Source of the DNA: Kryptolebias marmoratus
Taxonomy: Eukaryota; Chordata; Actinopteri; Cyprinodontiformes; Rivulidae
Assembly: GCF_001649575.2 (NCBI RefSeq)
Contig: NC_051434.1
Span: 17,054,560 to 17,118,559, forward strand
DNA: 64,000 nucleotides
Direction of reading: 5' to 3'
Below the pieces are notes generated by a model. It did not search any database, was not told where the DNA came from, and saw only the letters and a program-made list of their open reading frames with translations. A program made the translations under genes and the position numbers. Below are positions 54,470-64,000 of the stretch, one piece after another; positions within the stretch are counted from its first letter, which is position 1; each line of letters begins with the position of its first letter.

Positions 54470-57180
54470 GGACGGATATAATTTCAGGTAAAGATAGAAA
54501 TAAAATCCGACGTTAGCATCTTTTATGTTTGCTGAATCTTGTCTGCAGTTTCCACGGCAGCTTCTCTGTAATGGATGGATGGACGGACGTTCCTTCCTCT
54601 TGTTTATTAACCAGCCTTACTGCCATGACAACAGCCGTCATGACAACCAGCCCCCTCACCTCTCTCTGGCAACAGGAGGAAACAGAGGGACCACAGATAG
54701 CATCCTGCTCTCCTTTTGCTTTTCTCATTTCTTCCTTACGTTTATCCTCCTCGTCTCCATTTTTGTTTTGTTTTGTTTTTTTTAAACAGCGATTCAGGAG
54801 GGCGGCTGTCACGTAGAATCACCGGGCCGTGTGGATGCACGCAGTTTAAAAGGGTAGAAGTCTGAGAAGACAATCGGGCTGAGATTTAGATCGTTCCTTT
54901 AGTTCGGAGTGTTTTCGAAGGCGAGCGAATGCACAAACGAGGACCGGTGCAGTTAAAGGAAGGGCTTTTGAAATGAGTAAAACAGTTCAGAGCGGAGGTG
55001 CTTTTGAAGTCGGCCGAGAATAAACAAGGCGAGGAAAATGCTCAATTCTTCCGAGCCGAGCAGAAAATAAGACTCCAAATTGGACGGAGTTGAAAAATCA
55101 AAGCCTCGGAAGCACAAAGGTAGATGGAGGATGAGAGTATGTGCAGCGATGAATAAAGTGAATTGGACAGATAGGGAGGTTTGGAGATAAGACAGAAGCT
55201 GTTTGAGTCAGAGGAGTGTGTGTGTGTTTATATAGTCTTGTTTTTGCTACCTTTCTAGACCTTTCCTGGTATAATAACTTACCTTATCAGGACCAGTACT
55301 TATGGGGACCATGGTTTTTTTCTTTTGAAATAAAACTCATTTTTTTGTTTACAGGTCAGGGCAATGGTCTTCAATAAGTAAAGAAAACAGAATAAATTGG
55401 ATAATGCAGAATAAATGATTTTTTTGTTTGTTTGTTTTGTTTTTTTACTTAAAAAGAAAGCTTTTAAAATAGATGGGGAAAACATTGGATTCAAATAAAA
55501 TAAATTTGATTTCTTTCTTTTTCTCCTGACTCACATGTAAATGACAAATATAAAGTTTTTTTTTTTTTTTTTTTGGTTTTTGATTGTATGGATGTTTATG
55601 TCGACTCAACGTCCAGGCGTGTCATTGGACGGTCTCAGGATTCTGGTCAAACTTGGGTCTTGGAGAATTTCTGTGCTTCCAGTGCACATTTTAGTGGGCA
55701 CGGTTGCACAATTAATTTGTGTTTAAATTTTGCACATAATAATAAAAATGGCATTTGTTGAAGAAATGCATATTGTCTGCTGCTTTTGCACATCAAAGTT
55801 TAGGGTTTGGGTTAGCTACAGAAATGAATGGAAGTGAATGCAATGTCCTAACAAGGATAGAAATATGACCGTGTGTGTGTGCTGGTTTGTGACTGATGAC
55901 TTTTGCCTTTTAGTCTCAGCATTAAAAGCAATCAATGCTATTGGTGACCTCAGGTTGTCCAGATTCGTGTGTTAACTTTATGATTTCTTTCTCCTTTGCT
56001 GTCAACCAGAGCGCTCCACCTTCTTCTCACTTTGAAGTTAGTTTCTTTAAAAAAAAAAAAAAAGCAACAACAGAAAAACAAAACAAAGAACCTCTGTTCA
56101 GACTCTCAGCTCAACCCTTCATTTTGATTATTTTTCTGCCTGGAAGAGCTTTAAGAAAACTCTCACATCCTCCAAAAAGCTCTAACTCTAAAGTGTTTTT
56201 TTTCCAGACTCAACTCGATTTTAGCCTCTGCGTTTGTTTGTTCTCCCTCAATACACCAGTTTTATTGCAGCGCTGTTGTCCTTCTACTTTCAATCCTCAA
56301 AAAAAAAAAAAAATTATTAGAAAAAAAAAATTAAAAATTATTATTATTTTTCTTCCTGATTGAAACACCAGTTTTGACAGTTGTTTTCTTCACGTTTTCC
56401 TTTTCTTCTTATACCCCTTCTTAAGTGGTAGATGATACAGACTCTTTATCTTCCTCCGTTTTGTAGCACACAACCACCATTTTGTCTTTTTGGCAAGTTT
56501 TTAGTTTGGAGAAGTCAAATAATACATTACTTTCATTTTTAATTTTTTTGTCACTTTTCCACAAAAAACACATCAGACTTCTAAGAGGTCATTTTTGGTA
56601 CTTGGACCTCGGGCTGAAAGGTCCTTTCAGTAGTTCCTAAAAAAAACAGATTTGTTAAGCTTTCACTTATTTTCTGTCAAATGTATAATGTTCTAAGGTT
56701 TGGCGTTCATTTTGATGAGGTAAACCTGGATCTCTGAGCTCTCAGTTTACGGTGGTTTGTAACCTGAGAGCACTTGCGTCATCTCGTCTCGGGTGTCTCT
56801 GTTTGGTCATCTCCTCCGGGCACTGCGTGGTCACGGAGTCGAGCATGGCTTCATTACAAACTTCCTACAGTTTTGATTCTGGGAAACAGTTTGAATGCTC
56901 TGTGAGGTTAATATAGTGATTTTTCAAGCATTTTCATGGAGACCACCAGGTTATGAGATGAGCAGAATGCGCACAGGTCAGTGATGGTGAGGTAAAAAAA
57001 ACAACAAAGTTTAAGACTTATAGAGGACACACAGAAGCTCCAGAGCTTTAGGACACCATGGAAGGAAAGAGAAAGAAAACATGACTAAAATGTTGAAACC
57101 AATTTTTTTGAGGCGTGCTAATTTTGAACCAATGCTGGCAAAATGTTTTTAAAAAGAGTTGGGAACAAGGATGGGTTGGC
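54470..57180. other. Intergenic, no gene seen
   Basis: Low-complexity T- and A-runs (near 55556-55574, 56050-56063, 56297-56330) and many short ORFs without motifs. Nothing recognised on either strand. Confidence 0.55.
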
Positions 57181-57191
57181 TTCATGTAGAT

Positions 57192-57837
57192 CAGTGATGT
57201 CAAACTCAGCTAAACAAGGAGGCAGAAATTAAAAACTTGGTCCTAGCCAAGGGCCAATCTCAAATCAGTTTATTGAAAAACATAGAAATTAACCTTGGTT
57301 TTAGATGCAATATGTGAAATTATTCATATAGAAATAATAATTACCTTTTTCCCTGTGAAAAACTATATAGAACTTTGAACAAACATGCTTTAATGAACAA
57401 AGAAAAAAGAAATCCCACTTAACATCATTAGCATTCATTTCTTATACCTTATTGTGACATTTTCTTCAATTAAAACAGCTAAAGAGCAATTAATAAAAAT
57501 TAAACATACTGCTAAGAACATTTAACTTTGAAACAAGAAGAAAACTGAAAAATATAACGTATATTAAAGCAGACTGGCTGTTACTCTGATGCACGTTAAC
57601 TCCAATCAGACATCTGAGATTGTTTTCTCGGCTGCAACGAGAGTTCGATCGGTCCCATTTGATGCTCCTTATTACCCTTTTCATGTCAAAATGAAAGATT
57701 ACAGAAAAATTTAAACTTAGTTGTCTTGGCTTCAAAGTAACCCACAGGAAGACTTCACTAAACAAAATGAGAAGCAACAGAGACTCCATTTTTTACAGAC
57801 TGGAGGGCCAGATCTGCCTTTGTGTTTGTCAAATGTG
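57192..57837. mobile_element. hAT-type non-autonomous element, about 646 bp
   Basis: Starts CAGTGATGTCAAACTCAG and ends GTGTTTGTCAAATGTG, which are imperfect inverted copies. Flanking octamers ATGTAGAT (57184-57191) and TTGTAGAT (57838-57845) match at 7 of 8. No transposase detected. Confidence 0.7.
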
Positions 57838-59194
57838 TTGTAGATGTCTTCAAAAAAACTAACCATGAAGTACAGTGTGGGCTGAGCTGTTATTCAGGTT
57901 TCATTGCAATGAAGTCCCCTTTTTACTATCCAGTCCTTATTCTTCAGTTTCTGTCACTTTTTGATTCACTATTCCTCCTGCATCTTTGTACAAAAGATGC
58001 ATCGAAATGTGTGCCTCGATCAGGAACGCTGTGGCTTTTGTTCGGCGAAATTGTGAAAAATAAAAAAAAGGGGATTTTGGTAAAACTAGTGAAAAACAGC
58101 CCTCTTTGGAGCTCTGCAGCTGAGGTGGACTTCTCAGTATAAACACTGTTCAGAGTTTAAAGGAGCCACGGTAAGTTGGACTTTACGTGACGGATCTGGC
58201 ATTTTTCAATCTTTTAATGGCTTTTGCGTTATAAGTTGTTTGTCCTTTGCTCACATGAAGGTTTGAATAGTTTTACGCCGGATGCCCTTCCTTACTCGAC
58301 CAGGCCTCGAACCACCAGCCCTGGTTTTTATATCATCAGTGTTGATGTTTAATAATATTTTTCACCACACTGTTTGATTTGACTTCTTTTACAGTTTAAA
58401 TGTACATCAAAATGTTGGTATTTGTCTTCTTTGACCCACTGCTCTTGGACTAATTGTCCTCAAATTGTCATATCTCCTACGTAAAACACCGTAGACACTT
58501 AAAACTCAGTATGTGTGATGGTCAGATGCTTTTTCCACATACGATTCAGGAATCTTTTTCAGTATGACCTATAGTTTTCTGCAAAGTGACTACTTGTCTG
58601 AGGCTTACTTTCTACTCTGCCTTTCTGTCTGCCTTTTCTATTAAGACAGTACTGTGTGGTTACCATGGTGACCCCAGTGAGCCACAGGCTGTATCTTTAA
58701 CATTTCTTTTAGGCTCTCTTTACTCTTCAAATTCAATTTATACCTCCAAAAACATCAGCATTTTGTCAGCTTAGATAAAGTTTCCTCTGAAAGAAGATCA
58801 AAAGCCAAAATAAGACTTTTATGTCAATTTTCTTCTTGTTTCAATTCTTAAATGTAGATGTTAAGTTTAGCGTGGTCAATTAGGCGCAGCACATGTGGGG
58901 TGTATGCTTACACATGTTTGTTTCAGTAAAAACAGTAAGTTAAACAGGAAAAACTCAACTTGGTGATTTTATGGATGTAATGATAAAAAACAAACAAACA
59001 AACTAAACAAAAAATTGATTAGTTGAGGGTTTCTACCTTCAGAACCTGGCAGCAAAAAAAAAAAAACAACTAAAAAATAAGAAATACAATAAGTGCTCCA
59101 GCACTGTGTTGTGGCCGAAGAGGGTGCTTCGACATGGTCTTACTTGGTTGTTCTGCAGCATTTAACCACACCAAACATTAGCCCATTATCTTTA

Positions 59195-59375
59195 CAACTG
59201 ACTGAATTATAGACAGTTTTGGGTTTGCTGAGTTTGATCAACTGTGGCAGCCATCTTGAATCGGGTTGACCCCGAAGGTTTATCAGTTGTAGATGTGCAC
59301 CCAACGATTCCTGTCTGAGAGTTTCATTAAAACCTGTCCTCTGGTTCATGAGATATTTAGCTAGCAGACAGACAA
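59195..59375 (-). repeat. Reverse copy of the AAGATGGCC repeat
   Basis: The reverse complement gives CTCATGAACC, TTTTAATGAAACTCTCAGA, CACATCTACAACTGATAAAC and TTCAAGATGGCTGCCACAG, in the same order as 15945-16075. Confidence 0.75.
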
Positions 59376-59560
59376 ACACACAAATAATTACACGATTCCC
59401 TGCCCTTAATGACATAATAAAAAAATAAATACTTCTGCTCATATGTGATGTGAGCTTACATCATCATGAAAAGATTTCCATGGGATGTCACTGAAGATTT
59501 AATCTAAACTAAAAGTGAGCTTAAAGTACTACAGTGTCCATTTGTTTTTCTTTCCTCCCC

Positions 59561-59596
59561 ATCATCATCATCATCATCGTCATCATCATCATCATC
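59561..59596. repeat. (ATC)n microsatellite
   Basis: Twelve ATC triplets with one ATCGTC interruption. Confidence 0.95.
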
Positions 59597-59721
59597 CCCT
59601 CTTCAGTTTGATGCTTTTGCATAGTTTATGCCTTGCAGCCCTCAGCCTTGTGGAGATGCATATATCCCTGGGATTATATAATCAAGCTGTTACGCAACGC
59701 TGAAAGAGACTGCAGGAAGCA

Positions 59722-59764
<43 letters not shown>
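59722..59764. repeat. Long (AC)n microsatellite
   Basis: About 21 uninterrupted AC units, the longest in the window. A GT tract (59818-59830) and another AC tract (59874-59909) follow within 150 bp, giving an inverted GT/AC arrangement. Confidence 0.97.
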
Positions 59765-59767
<3 letters not shown>

Positions 59768-60099
59768 GTTAAAGTGTGACAGAGCAGAAGAGGGCTTGTG
59801 GTGGTGTTGCCCTGTGTATGTGTGTGTGTGTTTCATGTTTGGATTAAACCAAATCCCAGTCAGCTTCTCTCTCACACACACACACACACACACCCACACA
59901 CACACACAAGTGCTCGTCCTTTTAAAATCTGCCGGTAAATCTCTGGTTAAGGCTTTTGCCTCTCTTGTACAAAAGCCAGCGTGTGTTTGTATCCATGAGT
60001 GCACGTGCAGCCTGAAAATACAAGCGTTTTCTCCCCGGATGCATGCTCTGTTCTCAAGCGTCCGATGCCGCAGCTTTCACAGGCTTTAATCCTTTTAAT

Positions 60100-61930
60100 C
60101 TTCCTTCTCTGAAAGGGAGTCCCCAGTATTCCAAACCGTTCGTTTAATTATTTTCCATATAGTCCAGCTTTGAGCAGTGGCCCTGTACAGACAGACCCTC
60201 TCGTCTCTTCAGAAGAGCTGCGGCTCCATCAGGGTTATCTCTGACCTTTTGGTTGCTTCTCTGATTAATGGCCTCTTTGCCCAGTCTGTTAGATCTGGTG
60301 GATGACCCTCTCGTGGTTTGCTGCGGCGGCATCATTTCTCCATACCGACCTTAATGGAGTTCTGCTCACCTTTTCAGGGTGTTAGCACATTTCATTCTCC
60401 AACCCCTGTTCCGTACTCCTCCAAAACTTTAATCTCTGACCTGTGTGGAAAGTTCCTTGGTCTTCATGATAGCCAAGCGGTAGCCCTCACTACTCACAGG
60501 TTGAACTGGCGTTGATTCTGGGGGCTATCAGATGATTCAAAGCAATGCACCACCTATTTTTCAAAACAATAGGTCCGTTACTTATAATCAAGTTGAAAAT
60601 CTATTTAAATCCAAGGAATACTTCTGCAAGCCACAGCATACATCTCAAAGCACCTCAAAGCTGTGTTCGGTTGACGGGAGCCCTCGCATTTTTATTTATG
60701 CAGATTTAAGCATACAAGTTGAGATTCTGAGGCAGATGTGAAATAAAGTTGGTGAACTTCTAGAAAACGTCTGAGCTTCGGTGCACACGTGACAAACAAC
60801 GGGGAGAGGGGACGAAAGCGGTGAGTGAGGCAATACTGGCAGACTTTTACACCCCGGGGGGTGTTTCAAAAGCGCAGCGAAGCTCGCTTCATGCTCACCA
60901 TAATAAGCACACAGGTTCCCCACCGCAGTGAACCTGTGTCGACATATTACTCACTGCTCAGATTTCAAAGTAAATAACGCAAATAGGTCCAGTTCCAGTT
61001 TTGTTTCAAATGGGGCTATAGAATGACAAAGTGTTTGGGACTCCGGAAGCATGTGATCCTAACAAATCTGTCAAATTTCCAAACAGCACAAGGTCGTTGC
61101 ATACAAGCTGCGCTTTCTTGCTAACTGTCAGGTTGACTGATCTTGTACTGCGGGTGAAAGATTTCTCCTCCTCAGCAGCGCGGCGGGAACGATTGGGTAG
61201 TATGTCAGCGTGACAGTTTGGGGTTAGATTAATCTGCCCCGAGTTTTCTGATTTTATCTGCTGCCCATCGCTGTGTGTCCATCTCTTTCTCCTTAGGCCA
61301 TTCTGTCTCAGCCTATAAGCCACCCAAAGAGAGCTAATGTGCCAAAATTTTTTAAAAATCCACGCTTTGACACCTGGCGCTTTAATGTCACACCTTTATG
61401 ATGTTCCCTGCTGTTCCACTGGGAACAATGTCTGCACTCTGAATGATCTAGTTTAGCAAGTAAAAGCCCCAACGGTGATTTTAATATACTACTTCTCTAC
61501 TAAAAATGTTTGCCCAAATATATAAAGTCTTTTTTTTTTTCTCAACCCCTTATGGGATTAACCACAGGTTCTCTCTTGACACAATATAAAGTGCTTCACT
61601 CATGTGTGTCTCAATTAAATAGTTAAATTAAGGCTGTCTGAGTTTACCTATACACATATTAATTTTGTGTGAGCCCTTCTATTGGTGGTTTGTTTCTTTA
61701 AAAAGTACTCGATGTTAAGTGAAATCTGTTTGACTCCGTGAAGAAGGGACGTAAGTCGAAACACGTTGAAGTTTCTCCTGGTCCAGAGGACTATGCCATA
61801 AAGAACAAAGGTCGTTTAAATGGGAAATGAAAAGTGTTTTGAAGCTAACATAAATCGGAAGAAAGTCATAAAAGGGGCTTGTTTTCAGAGTCTTGCAATT
61901 AAAAAGGTTTATACTAATCTTAAATTAGTA
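60100..61930. other. Intergenic, no gene seen
   Basis: Mixed-composition sequence without recognisable ORF, RNA gene or transposon terminus. If conserved it could be regulatory, but nothing in the single sequence shows this. Confidence 0.5.
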
Positions 61931-61961
61931 ATAAAAGATAAAAAAAATGATTAGGGTCTCT

Positions 61962-62175
61962 TTGGCCTTTTCCGTGATCACTCTGAAGTGTGACGTATCG
62001 AGAGCCAAACACAGGAACACCAACAAGGCAGGAAATATCAAATACAGACAGTGTGGGGGTGAAATGGTTGTAACTAATTGTGAAAACCAACCAACCTCCA
62101 ACAGCCGAGTCATTCTCCAGCTTCCTGAAGGACAAGAAGGTTTGATGGATGTGGTTAGTTTAGCTCCTGGTGAAA
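61962..62175 (+). repeat. Dispersed repeat shared with TENT4A intron 7
   Basis: Matches the reverse complement of 6009-6212 along its length. It underlies the first half of the 158-codon ORF at 61947-62423, so that ORF is at least partly repeat-derived. Confidence 0.75.
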
Positions 62176-62189
62176 ATGACAATTACAAC

Positions 62190-64000
62190 CCAAAGTCTGC
62201 TGACCTCTTGTTAACAAAACTTGCTTCTTCTTCTGCTTTCATTTCTCTGATAAACCCTGAGACGGGAACCTCCTCAGTGTCCTACAGCGGTCTGCCGCAG
62301 CTGGCCCCGCCTCCTTCTACGTCCCCAACCAAGGAGGTAACTCCGCCCACACAATCACCCCCACTTCTTAAAAACTCTAAAAACAAGCCATTAACGTTTG
62401 AAATCAGAGAAATGGACCACTGAAAGGTTTTATGATAGTTTTGAACTGAAAGAAAAACAGGAAAACTCATAATGTTGATATTTTCTTTTATTTTAACCTT
62501 TAACTAATTTAAGGAGAGAGTGCCGTGGAGTGTATTGAATTTAAGCTTGAGCTTATCCCTTCCAGAGAGCACTTCAGCTGGATGTACACTGACTCCGGGA
62601 AACACTCCGACACAGACTTTGTTTGGGTTTTATTTTGTGTTGAGCAGTATGATTTGCCATTTCCAAACTGCGATCCAGATGGTACCAAGATCCAAGCTTT
62701 GCCCCTGAGACTGACACAAGTGAGTTGCAGAGTTTGGATCAATATACCCATTTACCCAAACACAACCAATGATGGACCAGTGGGGAACCTGTAGACAACC
62801 TCATCTGGGGCATTGTGAGAGTTGGGATTCAGATGCAAATTTATCCGCCTCGATCTATAAACTAGTTTTCTATGTCAGAGTGACAGTGGTTCTTGTAGCC
62901 AGTAATTCGTTTGAACAAAGGTGCAAACTGATTACTGGTCCAAAATGTACATCGTTACAGCAGTATGTTTACTGACTGAACAGAAAAACCAAGCAAAGCA
63001 ATGAACTGGAAGGAAACCTACCTTTTCCCAAACAATGTTGCAGACCAGACAAATGGTCACAACACAAAAACCTGCTCAGGAACACAAGCTCAACACTGAC
63101 CCCATGGTCCCAAGGCCCAAAAGTGTTGACCCAGCTTACAAACGCTTCAGATCCTCATGTCATCTCACATCTGATGCAATGGAACGGATGGGACCCGTGA
63201 AGGTTTGCATCATCAGTGTCAGGAACCAGTAGTCCGTTTATCTTATCTTGGCAGAACATGGCAGGAGGCAGTTGTTGCAACATAGAGACCACAATGCGAT
63301 TTGTCTTTGATTTGCCTCCATTTTGACCATTTTTTTAAATCAAAACAACGCACTGTGATGTCTGCTTGATGTCGAACGTGAAATAATAAAAAAAAAGACA
63401 AAGCCGGGAGAGGAGAAGAACAGGGAGGCAAGGGCAGAAATAAGGGGTGACAGAATGTGGCGAGAGCGGAGGCTTGTGGAGAGCAAAGGGGTGAACGAGG
63501 GAGTGAGATGGATGAGGCGATGAGCGGGGATATGGAGAGCGAGTCTGAGGCGGGGAGGTGGGGTGAGAGGGTACAAGGCTTTATTTAGTGCATGCCTGCA
63601 GGTGTTGCCTAGTAACAGAAAGGAAACAGATCGAGGGTAGAAAGCAGGAGAGCACATCTCCCTTTATCTTTCGGCGCTCTCTCTTTCTGTTCTTGTTCTT
63701 GGCCTTAACCTCGTTCACAATCCAAGCGCAGGCACGGCACACAAAATGCACCGTCTCTCTCTTTCGCTCTCCGTCTGCCTCACCGCTCAGCAAAAAGCCC
63801 TGTCCCTCATTAGCAGTCAGGACGGCAGCCGTCCTCCTGTCAGGAAGACGGCAAGGAAGAGAGAGCAGGGACGGATTGAGACGGAAAAGCAGACTAGAGA
63901 GAAAACGCAGTGCAGAATGAGTCTGTTACGTGTTTATCTGTAAAAAGCGTGTTTCGGACAGTTCAAACACAACCACCACACGTCCTAACAGCATGGTGTC
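62190..64000. other. Intergenic, no confident gene
   Basis: Contains two ORF stretches (62190-62335 and 62518-62793) with some protein-like composition but no recognised family, and a purine-rich tract at 63395-63560. No RNA gene seen. Confidence 0.45.

Noticed and set aside
59561..59909. CRISPR-like regular repeats
   Set aside because: Simple di- and trinucleotide microsatellites with no spacers, in vertebrate DNA.
59690..60089. ORFs rich in Val-Cys or Thr-His dipeptides
   Set aside because: Products of CA/GT microsatellites.
61947..62423. 158-codon ORF as a gene
   Set aside because: Its first half is a dispersed repeat also found at 6009-6212; kept only as a weak finding for the second half.

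Overview
This is vertebrate nuclear DNA, almost certainly from a teleost fish. It carries multi-exon genes with GT-AG introns, CpG-rich first exons, long (CA)n microsatellites, and repeat types common in teleosts: hAT-type and TA-flanked miniature elements, Tc1-like remnants, a tRNA-type SINE and two coding-complete LINEs. The three genes match the vertebrate block TENT4A (PAPD7) - SRD5A1 - NSUN2, known on human 5p. I identified them by reading spliced exons and comparing them with remembered family sequence; no database search was run.

Layout. (1) About 520-15,220, minus strand: complete TENT4A (non-canonical poly(A)/mixed-tail polymerase), 13 coding exons, 806 aa. Its 3'UTR holds two assembly gaps (500 N and 76 N) and its introns hold several DNA-transposon relics. 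(2) About 15,230-20,700: repeat-rich intergenic DNA with no gene seen. (3) 20,763-25,492, minus strand: complete SRD5A1 (steroid 5-alpha-reductase), 5 coding exons, 264 aa. (4) 25,611-30,714, minus strand: a full I-superfamily LINE with both ORFs open, flanked by a perfect 13-bp target-site duplication. It sits in the spacer between SRD5A1 and NSUN2, which are head-to-head. (5) 31,618-53,327, plus strand: complete NSUN2 (RNA m5C methyltransferase), 19 coding exons, 762 aa. Intron 2 carries a second LINE (CR1/L2/Daphne-like) with both ORFs open, in the same orientation as the gene. (6) About 54,450-64,000: no gene recognised; microsatellites, an hAT-type element and other repeats.

The genes do not form a pathway. 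TENT4A extends and stabilises RNA tails, NSUN2 methylates tRNA and mRNA cytosines, and SRD5A1 reduces delta-4 3-ketosteroids; their proximity is old synteny. The most interesting feature is the LINE in the SRD5A1/NSUN2 spacer. It leaves only 118 bp of native sequence upstream of the SRD5A1 start codon and stretches a spacer of about 1.0 kb to 6.1 kb. Its ORF2 has no AUG before the endonuclease domain and lies in the -1 frame relative to ORF1, which suggests an unusual translational link. I see no CRISPR array, bacterial operon, tRNA or rRNA gene, and no wholly new gene system.
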